A stretch of DNA of 43,124 nucleotides from Brevibacterium sp. p3-SID960 (GTDB taxonomy: Bacteria; Actinomycetota; Actinomycetes; Actinomycetales; Brevibacteriaceae), in NCBI RefSeq assembly GCF_025144725.1, contig NZ_JALXKS010000026.1, positions 1 to 43,124 on the forward strand, written 5' to 3'. Position numbers and translations under genes: made by a program. Below are positions 26,463 to 39,285 of this stretch, in pieces; the stretch's first letter is position 1; every line of letters begins with the position of its first letter. The notes below the pieces were generated by a model. That model made no database searches. It was given only the letters and a program-made list of their open reading frames with translations, and was not told the origin of the DNA.

Positions 26463-26480
26463 GATACCCCGCGGGGTATC
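26463..26480. promoter_or_regulatory. Perfect CstR-type operator of the persulfide dioxygenase gene
   Basis: GATACCCCGCGGGGTATC, an 18-bp perfect palindrome with ATACCC-N4-GGGTAT half-sites. It is 73 bases upstream of the start codon. On the minus strand TATCAT (26466-26461) overlaps its end and is a candidate -10. The layout is that of persulfide-sensing CstR (CsoR family) operators. Bases 26481-26640 upstream show nothing else recognisable. Confidence 0.75.
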
Positions 26481-26661
26481 CGGGACGTGCTGCGGAGGGG
26501 CGCAGGGCTGTGCCCGCATGGCCGGTTGCCCTCAGTGTATCGGCGCCGGAAGAGCAATGATCAGATATTTACGGCGGCTGGGCTGTCCTTGCCCACCGGC
26601 TGCCATGGCACGGCCACACCTGCCGGCCCGCGCGGCCCTGTCGCCGGCCCGCGGATTTGTG

Positions 26662-26667
26662 TAGACT
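26662..26667 (+). promoter_or_regulatory. Candidate -10 of the glycine riboswitch transcript
   Basis: TAGACT about 25 bases before the first aptamer element; a weak CTGTCG at 26638-26643 could be the -35 with an 18-base spacer. Transcription would start near 26674. Confidence 0.45.
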
Positions 26668-26685
26668 CATCACAGCCGCGATGAC

Positions 26686-26850
26686 ATGTTTCGGGAGAGC
26701 CGCCGCCGGCGGCGCCGTAGGTGCAATTCCCTCCCCGGGAAACTCTCAGGCCCCGTACCGGAGCATGCAGGCACCTCTGGAGGAGTACCAGCTGGCGCGC
26801 AACCGCCGCCTCGGCGCAGGGACGCACCCCGCGTTGGTCTGACAGAGCGG
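26686..26850 (+). ncRNA. Glycine riboswitch upstream of gcvP
   Basis: The first aptamer shows the conserved glycine-riboswitch elements in order: CGGGAGAG (26692-26699), GCCGTAGGTGCAA (26714-26726), AACTCTCAGGC (26741-26751) and the closing strand GTACCGG (26755-26761). A second unit begins CCTCTGG (26774-26780) and closes with GACAGAG (26841-26847), the normal borders of the tandem second aptamer. Its interior is diverged: no clear GCCGAAGG..GCAA or CTCTCAGG, but ACCAGC and GTTGGT can pair. It is either a degenerate second aptamer or the expression platform. It ends about 65 bases before gcvP and should switch the glycine-cleavage genes on when glycine is abundant. Confidence 0.85.
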
Positions 26851-26912
26851 GGAGGAACACCCGGCACTCGTGTGTTCGTCACCGCGACGGACCAAGCAGC
26901 GTGAGGATAAGC

Positions 26913-29950
<3,038 letters not shown>

Positions 29951-29954
<4 letters not shown>

Positions 29955-31093
29955 CCAAGCACACCCCTCTGTATGACGTCCACGCCCGCCTCGGCGCCTC
30001 GTTCACGGACTTCGGCGGCTGGGACATGCCGCTGAAGTACGGCTCCGAACTCGCCGAGCACCGTGCGGTGCGCGAGGCCGCCGGCATCTTCGATCTCTCC
30101 CATATGGGCGAGGTGCGCATCACCGGTGCCGATGCCGGCGCTCTGCTCGACTACGCGCTCGTGGCGAAGTACTCGTCTATGGCCGTCGGCAAGGCGAAGT
30201 ACGGTGTCCTCGTCGACGCCGCCGGCGGGCTCGTCGACGACCTCATCACCTACCGCATCGCCGATGATGAGTTCCTCGTTGTGCCCAACGCCTCGAACAC
30301 CCCTGCCGTCGTCGAGGCGCTGCAGGCCCGGGCCGAGGAGTTCCGCACCGAGATCGTCCCTCACGCCGCCGCCGAGGTGGCAGACGAGTCAGCCGACACC
30401 GCCCTCATCGCCGTGCAGGGACCGCAGTCCCAGGCGATCCTCGAAGCCGCCGGCGCGACCGAGGGCGGCGAACTGCTCGACGACCTCGGCTACTACGCCT
30501 GGCAGCCGCTGACCCTGAACGGCGTCGAGATCATGCTCGCCCGCACCGGCTACACCGGTGAGGACGGTTTCGAGCTCTACCTGCCCAACGCCTCGGCCGA
30601 GGCGATCTGGCAGCTGCTCTTCTCCGCTGCTGAGAAGGTCGACGGGGAGGTGCTGCCGTGCGGTCTGGCCGCCCGCGACTCACTGCGCCTGGAAGCCGGC
30701 ATGCCCCTTTACGGCAATGAGCTCAGCCTCGAGCACAGCCCGCTGGATGCCGGGTTGTCGCGAATGGTCGAACTCAACGTCAAGAACAAGGAGCACCTGT
30801 TCGCCCGCGAGGCGCTCGAAGGACTGCTGGCCCAGCAGCCGGCACGCGTGCTCGCAGGCCTGACCTCCGAGGGCCGGCGCGCCGCCCGCCAGGGTGCGAC
30901 CGTGCTCATCGACGGACAGGAGATCGGCGAGATCACCTCCGGCCAGCCGTCCCCGACACTCGGCCACCCGATCGCGCTGGCCTACCTCGACCGCGAGCAC
31001 ACCGAACCCGGCACTGCCGTCAGCGTCGACATCCGCGGGAAGTCCAATGACTTCACCGTCGCCGAACTGCCGTTCTACCGCCGGAAGAAGTGA
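29951..31093 (+). CDS. gcvT: Aminomethyltransferase (T protein)
   Basis: 380 residues, normal length. It moves the methylene group from aminomethyl-lipoyl GcvH to tetrahydrofolate, releasing ammonia. It begins with the family's [28 protein letters not shown] and contains [22 protein letters not shown] and [22 protein letters not shown] (with the conserved Asp of the active site). The ATG overlaps the gcvP stop, so translation is coupled. It is second in the gcvPTH-sdaA cluster under the glycine riboswitch. Confidence 0.97.
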
Positions 31094-31122
31094 CAACCTC
31101 ACCCACCTGAAAGGAACCCATC

Positions 31123-31521
31123 ATGGCTGAACTGCCCCCGCTGCCACAGGACTTCACCTATTCGAAGGAACACGAATGGGTCAACGCCAAGGCTGATGCG
31201 ATCGTCGGCAACACCGTGCGCATCGGCATCACCGCCGTCGCCGCCGACGCCCTCGGCGAGGTCGTGTTCGTCGACCTGCCCGCCGTCGGCGACACCGTCA
31301 CCGCCGGTGAGACCTGCGGTGAGGTCGAGTCGACCAAGTCGGTCTCGGATCTCTACTGCCCGGTCACCGGCACCGTCACCGCCGTCAACGACAACGTCGA
31401 TGACAACCCCGGACTGCTCAACTCCGATCCGTACGGCGAGGGCTGGCTGTTCGAGGTCGAGGCCACTGAGCTCGGCGAGGTCATGGACGCCGCCGGCTAC
31501 GCCGAGGCCAACCACATCTGA
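31123..31521 (+). CDS. gcvH: Glycine cleavage H protein
   Basis: 132 residues. The lipoyl attachment segment [15 protein letters not shown] is intact, with Lys72 as the lipoylated residue. It shuttles the aminomethyl group between P and T proteins. AAAGGAACCCATC precedes the ATG; it is 29 bases after gcvT and clearly co-transcribed. The fourth component, lipoamide dehydrogenase, is not in the window, as is usual. A strong hairpin follows. Confidence 0.97.
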   Translation: MAELPPLPQDFTYSKEHEWVNAKADAIVGNTVRIGITAVAADALGEVVFVDLPAVGDTVTAGETCGEVESTKSVSDLYCPVTGTVTAVNDNVDDNPGLLNSDPYGEGWLFEVEATELGEVMDAAGYAEANHI

Positions 31522-31541
31522 TCGGTCACCTCTGACCGGCC

Positions 31542-31574
31542 GGGTGCCGCCGTCCCGCCTCGGCGGCGGCACCC
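31542..31574 (+). terminator. Hairpin after gcvH
   Basis: A perfect 11-bp stem, GGGTGCCGCCG (31542-31552) and CGGCGGCACCC (31564-31574), with an 11-base loop. It could end the gcvPTH message or act as a partial terminator before sdaA. Confidence 0.7.
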
Positions 31575-31602
31575 ATCCCGGCCCAGCGCGCACTCTGCGT
31601 CC

Positions 31603-31634
31603 GGCCGGCCCGGCAACCGGCCGGCCCGGCAACC
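31603..31634. repeat. 16-bp tandem repeat between gcvH and sdaA
   Basis: Two exact copies of GGCCGGCCCGGCAACC (31603-31618, 31619-31634) and a partial third. Related to the GGGCCCGGCAAC motif of the repeats at 24825-24870. Confidence 0.65.
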
Positions 31635-31692
31635 GGCCGGGAACCCACTCCTGGGCAGCGCTGCCCCCCCCTGAGCGAAAGTTGGTGTCACC

Positions 31693-33153
<1,461 letters not shown>

Positions 33154-33209
33154 TGCGCAGCTGGCGCTGACGCGCGGTTGAGCGCCGAGGCCCAGATCAG
33201 CTCTGAAGC

Positions 33210-33338
33210 TCAGCTGAGAGCCGAGCCTCGGGTCGAGAACTGCAGGCCCGCCGGGATCTCCGCGATGAGGGTTCCCGGCGGTTGCCGTATGGCCGTGAAA
33301 GCCAAGGCGGCGTCGCCGACGCGGACGGGGATCCACTG
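33210..33338 (-). pseudogene. Possible C-terminal gene remnant (no start codon)
   Basis: On the minus strand a 42-codon stretch reads QWIPVRVGDAALAFTAIRQ...AEIPAGLQFSTRGSALS and ends at TGA 33210-33212. It has gene-like codon choice (mostly G/C in third position) and a plausible beta-rich protein pattern, but no start codon: the frame is open back to the stop of the VOC gene at 33387, with which it is in phase. I do not recognise the family. It may be the tail of a lost gene, or chance. Confidence 0.3.
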
Positions 33339-33386
33339 CCGAGCAGGGGAGCGGGTCTGATCAGGTCGTGGATTCAGGTGGCAGGC

Positions 33387-33893
33387 TCAGCCCTCGTTCA
33401 TCGACCGCGCCCACTCGGCGACACGGGCGGCCGATTCCTCATCCGAGAGATCCACCACGCGGGTGAGGATCGTCCAGCGACGGCCGAACGGATCCATGAT
33501 CGAACCGTACCGGTCCCCGGAGACGAAATCGGCGATCGGCTTGCGCACCGCGGCACCGGCCGCCTCGGCGGCGGCAACGACCGCATCGGCATCAGCGCAG
33601 TACAGGCACAGTGAAGAGCTGACCGTGTCACCAGCCTCGGGCAGCACGAGACCGTAGCCCGGGTTCGCATCCGCCAGCTGCAGCCGGCCTTGACCGAAGT
33701 CGAGCTCAGCATGCAGGACGCTGCCGTCGGGGGCACTCGTGCGGCTGATGAGCCGGGCTGAGAAGACGCGGGTGTAGAAGTCGATGGCCGATGCTGCGTC
33801 GGTGACGACGATGAACGGGGTCAGCGAGGTGTACCCGTGCGGGGTGCCGTTGGTCGTGTGTGCGCCGGTGGCCGGCGAAGCTTCTGCAGTCAT
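33387..33893 (-). CDS. VOC-family (glyoxalase/PhnB-like) protein
   Basis: 168 residues from ATG 33893; a longer frame to 34028 overlaps the divergent gene and lacks support. The sequence is a PhnB-like VOC fold: TPFIVVTDAASAIDFYTRVF...LHAELDFGQGRLQLADA...VSGDRYGSIMDPFGRRWTILTRV. The GDRYG..DPFG..W segment is typical of the 3-demethylubiquinone-methyltransferase-like/PhnB subgroup. The C-terminal about 20 residues (DLSDEESAARVAEWARSM) are an extra helix. The substrate is unknown. It is divergent from an AraC-type regulator 89 bases away, a common regulator-target arrangement. Confidence 0.85.
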   Translation of the reverse strand: MTAEASPATGAHTTNGTPHGYTSLTPFIVVTDAASAIDFYTRVFSARLISRTSAPDGSVLHAELDFGQGRLQLADANPGYGLVLPEAGDTVSSSLCLYCADADAVVAAAEAAGAAVRKPIADFVSGDRYGSIMDPFGRRWTILTRVVDLSDEESAARVAEWARSMNEG

Positions 33894-33982
33894 GCCCTCA
33901 TCGTCGCGTCGACCGGTGGGTGCGGTCTTGAAGATTCGCGACAGACCTCGCCACAGGCTGCAGGCAGGTGTTGAATGAGTGT

Positions 33983-34771
33983 ATGAACGCGGGCATCGAT
34001 GAGCGCGGGCACCTGACCCCGCAGACACTGAGGCTTCTGCGGTGCCCCGTTTCCGAGGCGGTGGCTGACCGGGTGCGGTGGGCGTGGGTGCCCAGGTGGT
34101 CCCTTCCGGATGGGCAGCCGCTGACCCAGCAGGTCATCGAGTTCCCCGGCGGCAACCTGGTCGTCGAACCGCACGTGACCCGCTTCCACCCGCCCGAACC
34201 GGCGATGTCGAGACGGGAGCTGACAGGTGATGGCTGGGCCGTCGGGCTGCTGCTCCAGCCGGCATGCGGGGCCGCGCTGCGCCGGGCCCCGGATCTTGCG
34301 GACGAGATGGCGGTCGTGAGTGAGCAGATCCGCGCCTGCATGTCCGCCGACGCTGACGACAGCGTCGCAGGATCCGCAGCGGGGCTGCTCGTCGACTGGG
34401 CCGAGCGTCATCTGCCGGCCCCCGACGCGGACGGTCGTCTGCTCAACACGATCGTCGGCCGGGTCGAGACCGATCCAGCGATTCTCACCAGTAGCCAGCT
34501 CGCCGCCGCAGCCGGGATCGGGCAGCGCCGTCTGCAGCGCCTTGTCGCCCACACGCTCGGCTATTCGCCGATGTGGCTCATCCGGCGCAGGCGCCTGCAG
34601 GATGCCGCCGCGCGCATCCGCGCCGGGGAACCATCAGCTGATCTGGCAGCAGCCCTCGGCTACGCCGACCAGGCGCATTTCCAGCGTGACTTCAAGACCG
34701 TCACCGGGCAGACACCGGGAGCCTACCGCCGCCTCGGCAACGGCGACCACCGCCTCGACGGCGGCACCTGA
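33983..34771 (+). CDS. AraC-family transcriptional regulator
   Basis: 262 residues from ATG 33983 (a GTG at 33968 is also in frame). The C-terminal about 90 residues are a double HTH of the AraC/XylS type: QLAAAAGIGQRRLQRLVAHTLGYSPMWLIRRRRLQDAAARI and ALGYADQAHFQRDFKTVTGQTPGAYRR. The N-terminal part (LRLLRCPVSEAVADRVRWAWVPRW) resembles the DUF6597-type sensor of similar regulators. TTGAAT ends six bases before the ATG, so the gene may be leaderless. It probably controls the divergent VOC gene; the inducer is unknown. Confidence 0.88.
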   Translation: MNAGIDERGHLTPQTLRLLRCPVSEAVADRVRWAWVPRWSLPDGQPLTQQVIEFPGGNLVVEPHVTRFHPPEPAMSRRELTGDGWAVGLLLQPACGAALRRAPDLADEMAVVSEQIRACMSADADDSVAGSAAGLLVDWAERHLPAPDADGRLLNTIVGRVETDPAILTSSQLAAAAGIGQRRLQRLVAHTLGYSPMWLIRRRRLQDAAARIRAGEPSADLAAALGYADQAHFQRDFKTVTGQTPGAYRRLGNGDHRLDGGT

Positions 34772-34796
34772 CCAGGGCAAACGCGGAAGCGGGCGG

Positions 34797-36008
34797 CTAA
34801 GCCGACTGAGCCAGCGTACGGTCGGTGCCGAGCACCGCGGCGATCCGGCGGACGCCCTCGCGGGTGGCCTCGACGCCGTTGGAGACGAACGAGAAGCGCA
34901 GGGTGCGCGGGTCCGGGTCAGCGACGTAGAACGGCGAGCCGGGCACGTAGAGGACTCCGGCCTGGGCGGCTTCGAAGACGAGGGCCTGCGTGTCGAAGCC
35001 CTCCGGCAGGCGGGCCCAGACGAACATCCCGCCGGCCGGCTGATTCATCACCGAACCTTCCGGCAGCACCTGCGACAGCTCCTCGACGAGGGTGAGCATG
35101 CGTGCCTGGTACTCCGCGCGCACGGGCGCGAGCACTTCGTCCATATTGTGGGTCGCAAGGTAGTGGGCGGCGGCGAGCTGGTCGACCGTCGAAGTCTGCA
35201 GTGCGGTCGCCTGCTTCGTCACGCCGATCCGCTCACGCGCCTCCTCATCCGGGCAGCGGATCCAGCCGACGCGCACACCGGGGGAGAGAACCTTCGAGAG
35301 GCTGCCGAGCAGCAGCGAACGGTCATCCAGCCGTGGGTCAGCGCTGATCGGGGTGAGCACGTCGTCGGTGAAGCGCAGCTCCGCATACGGGTCGTCTTCG
35401 ATGAGCCAGACATCGGAGTCGGCGAGCACATCGGCGATCTGCTGCCGGCGTGAGGCCGGCATCGAGATCCCGGTCGGGTTCTGGAAGGTCGGGATGAGGT
35501 AGACGGCCTTCGGGTTCCACATCTCGATCGCCGCGGCCAGCGCTTCGGGCACGATCCCGGCCTCATCACCGTCGAGTGCTTTGAGCTCGACGCCCTGGAC
35601 GGCGAAGGCCTGCAGTGCGGACATATAGGTCGGGTTCTCCACGAGCACGACGTCGCCGGGGTTGAACAGAGCCTGGGCCACGAGCCCGAGCCCCTGCTGT
35701 GAGCCCGAGGTGACCATCACCTCGGCGGCGGAAGCCGGCACATTCGCCCCCTGCAGGCGACCGGCCGCAGCCTCGCGCATCTCCGGCTCACCGTCGGTCG
35801 AACCGTACTGCATGGCGCGCGGACCGTCGGTCGCGAAGACATGGGCGTAGGCTGCAGCGAGCCCGTCGACGTCGAAGAGCTCAGGTGCCGGATGCCCGCC
35901 GGCGAAGCTGATGATGGATGGGTCGGCGGCGATCTCGAACAGCCGCCGGATCGGGGATTCGCCCACCGCCATGACATGGTGGTTGAGCGTGTGGCGCAGT
36001 GGTGTCAT
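34797..36008 (-). CDS. PLP-dependent class I/II aminotransferase (2-aminoadipate-type)
   Basis: 403 residues from ATG 36008. Fold-type I motifs: ISFAGGHPAPELFD and MQYGSTDGEPEMREAAAGRL at the N-terminus, PTFQNPTGISM (Asn for pyridoxal contact), IEDDPYAELRF (Asp and Tyr) and the PLP lysine in SLSKVLSPGVRVGWI (Lys239). It resembles LysN/2-aminoadipate and aromatic aminotransferases; the substrate is not certain. It lacks the MocR DNA-binding domain. TACGAT lies exactly six bases before the ATG with no ribosome site, so it looks leaderless. A longer in-frame start at 36194 would add a non-conserved extension. It is divergent from the APC transporter gene. Confidence 0.92.
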   Translation of the reverse strand: MTPLRHTLNHHVMAVGESPIRRLFEIAADPSIISFAGGHPAPELFDVDGLAAAYAHVFATDGPRAMQYGSTDGEPEMREAAAGRLQGANVPASAAEVMVTSGSQQGLGLVAQALFNPGDVVLVENPTYMSALQAFAVQGVELKALDGDEAGIVPEALAAAIEMWNPKAVYLIPTFQNPTGISMPASRRQQIADVLADSDVWLIEDDPYAELRFTDDVLTPISADPRLDDRSLLLGSLSKVLSPGVRVGWIRCPDEEARERIGVTKQATALQTSTVDQLAAAHYLATHNMDEVLAPVRAEYQARMLTLVEELSQVLPEGSVMNQPAGGMFVWARLPEGFDTQALVFEAAQAGVLYVPGSPFYVADPDPRTLRFSFVSNGVEATREGVRRIAAVLGTDRTLAQSA

Positions 36009-36014
36009 GGGGAC

Positions 36015-36020
36015 ATCGTA
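36015..36020 (-). promoter_or_regulatory. -10 element of the leaderless aminotransferase gene
   Basis: On the minus strand TACGAT, then six bases (GTCCCC), then ATG 36008. No Shine-Dalgarno sequence is present. Confidence 0.5.
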
Positions 36021-36206
36021 GAGCCGGAAAGCCGCGGGTGACGACCCCTCTGAGAGGGTTTTTCGGCGGCTGTCGGCAAGCGCCAAAAAGAGGGTGGGAA
36101 AACTGTCGCCTGACGTATGCGCCGCGCCCGGCCGCGGGAGCGCGGCGTCGCTGGTGACAGGGCTGTGCGCGGGGATGACTGTGGTGTGTGGCACGATAGG
36201 CGCAGA

Positions 36207-36220
36207 CCCCTGATCAGGGG
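36207..36220. promoter_or_regulatory. Perfect palindrome before the APC transporter gene
   Basis: CCCCTGATCAGGGG, a 14-bp perfect palindrome 35 bases upstream of ATG 36255, in the aminotransferase-transporter divergent region. It could be an operator in the leader or promoter of the transporter gene; the binding protein is unknown. Confidence 0.4.
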
Positions 36221-36254
36221 CGATCGGTGCAGGACATGAGGCAGTGAGGATGCG

Positions 36255-37706
36255 ATGGCTGAACTGAAGAAGTCACTGGGCATGCTGCAGCTGCTCGCCT
36301 TCGGCGTGGCAGGTGTGGTCGGCACGAGCTGGATCTACACGAACTCGACGCTGTTCGGCGAATACGGCGCCGGCGGAGTCGTCTTCGGCCTGGCGGCCGG
36401 CGTGCTGCTCGCCGCATGCGTGGCGCTGGCGTACTCGGAGCTGACGACGACGTTCCCGCGGGCCGGCGGCGAGGTGGTCTACTCCTACACCTCGATGGGC
36501 CGCGGGGCGGCGTTCTTCACCGGCTGGATGCTGCTGGGCGCCTACGTCTTCTCGCTCGCCTTCTACGTCACCGCCTTCGGGTTCCTGCTCGGCAACTTCT
36601 TCCCCGTCTTCAACACCATCCCGCTCTACACCATCAACGACGAGACCGTGTACCTGCCGGTGCTGCTCGTCGGCATCGCCTTGACCGCGCTGTTCTTCCT
36701 GCTCAACTGGTTCGGCATCGAGATCGGCGCCCAGGTGCAGCTGGCGATGTTCGCCGCCATCGTCATCATCGGCGCAGCGCTTGTCGTCGTCGGATTCTCC
36801 ACCGGCTCACCGCAGAACTTCTTCCCCGCCTACTATCCCGGCTCAACCCCGGTCTCCGACACGCTGCGCTTCATCATCCCCGGCATGACCTTCCTCGCCG
36901 GCTTCGGACTCGTCGCCGTGCTCGCCGAGGACGCCAAGATCTCCGCCCGCAAGGTCGGCCGCACCGTCGTGCTCACCGTGCTGGCCGCCGGCACCTTCTA
37001 CTGCCTCGTGCTCGCCGCCACCGCCTGGGTGCTGCCATGGGAGGACGTCGCCCAGATGGACCTCGGCACCGTCGCGGCGTTCCGCGAAGCCGGGTTCCCG
37101 CTGCTCGGCGCCGGCGCCTACCTCATCGCCTTCCTCGGACTGCTCACCAGCTTCCTCGGCCTCTTCGTCGCCAGCTCCCGCATCATGGTCGCCATGGGCC
37201 GCGCCCACCTGCTGCCCCCGCAGCTGGCCGACATCCACGACCGCCGCGGCACCCCGCATAAGGCGCTCATCGCCACCGCCGCCATCACGCTCGGTCTCGG
37301 CTGGCTCGGCCCCGGCGCGGTCGTGTGGTTCCTCGACACCGGCGGCGTCTACCTCGGCATCGTGTGGTTCATGGTCGTGCTCGCCAAGTACCTCACCCCG
37401 CGCCGCTACCCCGAACTCGAACGCCCCTACCGCACCCGGCTCGGCTTCCTGCCCGCAATCGGTGGGGTCGGCGCACTGCTCGTCATCATCTGGGCGATCG
37501 TGCCCGGCACCGGCTCGTCTCTCGTATGGCCGGCGGAGTACATCATCCTCGGCGTCTGGTTCGCCATCGGCGCGGTGCTGTACGTCGTCGCCCGCGCCAA
37601 GCAGATCGACCGCACCGAGGGCCTGCACGCCATCCTCGGCGACTCCTACGACCACCTGCACCGCCACGAGATCGCCGCCCAGCAACGCCGGGGAGAGGGC
37701 ACATGA
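36255..37706 (+). CDS. APC-superfamily amino acid permease
   Basis: 483 residues, about 12 membrane helices. The first helix has the APC signature LQLLAFGVAGVVGTSWI, followed by a long ALAYSELTTTFPRAGGEVVYSY segment that is diagnostic of amino-acid/polyamine/organocation transporters. GTGAGGATGCG gives a ribosome site. The stop overlaps the serine hydrolase start by four bases (ATGA), so the two are an operon. With the divergent aminotransferase this suggests uptake and breakdown of an amino acid or small amide; the substrate is not deducible. Confidence 0.92.
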   Translation: MAELKKSLGMLQLLAFGVAGVVGTSWIYTNSTLFGEYGAGGVVFGLAAGVLLAACVALAYSELTTTFPRAGGEVVYSYTSMGRGAAFFTGWMLLGAYVFSLAFYVTAFGFLLGNFFPVFNTIPLYTINDETVYLPVLLVGIALTALFFLLNWFGIEIGAQVQLAMFAAIVIIGAALVVVGFSTGSPQNFFPAYYPGSTPVSDTLRFIIPGMTFLAGFGLVAVLAEDAKISARKVGRTVVLTVLAAGTFYCLVLAATAWVLPWEDVAQMDLGTVAAFREAGFPLLGAGAYLIAFLGLLTSFLGLFVASSRIMVAMGRAHLLPPQLADIHDRRGTPHKALIATAAITLGLGWLGPGAVVWFLDTGGVYLGIVWFMVVLAKYLTPRRYPELERPYRTRLGFLPAIGGVGALLVIIWAIVPGTGSSLVWPAEYIILGVWFAIGAVLYVVARAKQIDRTEGLHAILGDSYDHLHRHEIAAQQRRGEGT

Positions 37707-39250
37707 GACTGACCGACGACGCACTCACCGCCGCCCGCGAGGCGGTGGTGGCCGAGGCCGCCGCCGCATCCGTTCCCGAGGTGTCTTACGGCATCGTCTC
37801 CGACGGCCAGCTGGCAGCCGGGCAGGGAACCGATCGGATCTACCGGATCGCGTCGATGACGAAGTCCTTCACCGCCGCGGCTGTGCTGGGCATCTGCCGC
37901 GGGCTCATCCCGGTCATCGGCCGCAGGCCCAGTCTCGATGACCTGCTCGCCGACTGGCTGCCGGCCCTGAGCACGGGTGAGTGGGCTGCGGAGATGACGA
38001 TCCGCGATGCGCTGACGATGTCGACCGGTCTGCCCACAGACGACCCGTGGGCCGACCGGCTCGAATCGATGCCGATTTCCCAGATGCAGCGGCTCATGCA
38101 GGGGGAGGCACTGGCGAACTTCCCGGCCGGGGCCGGGTACGAGTACGCCAACTACGGCTACGCGATGCTCGGCGCCGTCGTCGAAGCCGCCACCGGGCAT
38201 GCTTTCACCGAGATCGTCCACCTCCACCTGCTCGCCCCCCTCGGACTGACCTCGACCGGGTTCGACGTCCGCCAGCTCGATGTCGACCGGCTCGTCACCG
38301 GTTACCGGCGCACCAGCGACGGGGAGCTCGAGGCGCAGCCGATCAGCCTGCCCGGAGCGTTCTCCGCCATCGGCGGGCTCGCCTCGACCGTCGACGACGT
38401 CGCCGTGTGGGTGGCAGCGCTCATCGACGCGGTGACCTCGACCGAGCCTGGGGATGCCTGCCGCGTCCTCGGGCGCACCGAGGCGGAAGCCCGTGCCTGG
38501 CGGCGGGTGCTCGCCGATCTTCAGCAGTCCCAGCGGCCCATCAGCATCCAGCACGGTGACGATCACGCCGTCTCGATCGGCTACGGCTACGGCTTGCGCT
38601 GCTCCTTCGACACCCGCTACGGGCACATGGCCGGGCACTCGGGCGGTTACCCGGGCTTCGGGCTGCACATGCGCTGGCATGCCGCCACCGGTGCCGGCGT
38701 CATTGTGCTGGCCAATCTCACCTACTTCCCGGCCGAGGCCGTCGCCACCCGTGCGCTCAACACTGCGCTGGCCATCCAGCGCGAGGACGACCCGGACTCA
38801 CACCTGTGGCCGGCCGCCCAGCCGGTGCCGCTGACCCCAGCGCAGAAGGCCAGCGATCCAGCTGCACCAGCCACTTGGCCGGTCAGCGTCCCGGTCACAC
38901 CGATCACCGGCTTCGCGGCCTCGGAACTGGCCCGCACCCGCCAGCTGCAAGCCGAGACGATGATCGCCACCGGCGACGATGCCGAGGCTGAGTCGATCTT
39001 CTCCTCCAACATGGACCTCGACATGCCGCGTGCTGAACGGCTCGCAGGATGGAAGCGCATCCGCGACCACGTCGGCGCTTCGGCCGCTGATGGCACCACC
39101 GTCGAGGTCGAGTGGCTGACCGCACTGTCAGCCCGCTGGGAAGTCTGGGCAGACAGCGATGCGGGAACCAGCCGCGGCCGGAGGATGGAGATGATGCTCA
39201 ATCCTGCCGGTGAGATCCAGAAGCTCACCGTCACCGCGCTGCCGCAGTAA
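37703..39250 (+). CDS. Serine hydrolase of the class C beta-lactamase/DD-peptidase fold
   Basis: 515 residues from ATG 37703. Active-site motifs: SMTK (Ser51, Lys54), YAN (Tyr148, Asn150) and GHSGG (His312), the SxxK, YxN and HxG triad of the beta-lactamase class C, esterase and D-aminopeptidase superfamily. No signal peptide is seen, so it is cytosolic, which argues against a cell-wall peptidase and for an intracellular peptidase, amidase or esterase. The last about 140 residues form an extra domain. Translation is coupled to the amino-acid transporter upstream (ATGA overlap), so it probably acts on the imported compound. Confidence 0.88.
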   Translation: MRLTDDALTAAREAVVAEAAAASVPEVSYGIVSDGQLAAGQGTDRIYRIASMTKSFTAAAVLGICRGLIPVIGRRPSLDDLLADWLPALSTGEWAAEMTIRDALTMSTGLPTDDPWADRLESMPISQMQRLMQGEALANFPAGAGYEYANYGYAMLGAVVEAATGHAFTEIVHLHLLAPLGLTSTGFDVRQLDVDRLVTGYRRTSDGELEAQPISLPGAFSAIGGLASTVDDVAVWVAALIDAVTSTEPGDACRVLGRTEAEARAWRRVLADLQQSQRPISIQHGDDHAVSIGYGYGLRCSFDTRYGHMAGHSGGYPGFGLHMRWHAATGAGVIVLANLTYFPAEAVATRALNTALAIQREDDPDSHLWPAAQPVPLTPAQKASDPAAPATWPVSVPVTPITGFAASELARTRQLQAETMIATGDDAEAESIFSSNMDLDMPRAERLAGWKRIRDHVGASAADGTTVEVEWLTALSARWEVWADSDAGTSRGRRMEMMLNPAGEIQKLTVTALPQ

Positions 39251-39285
39251 CAGGCGCTGAACCCCGCCCGCAGGAACTGACACCA

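Noticed and set aside
26721..26912. N-terminal extension of gcvP to 26721
   Set aside because: This part lies in the riboswitch and leader; the conserved protein begins after ATG 26913, which has a ribosome site.
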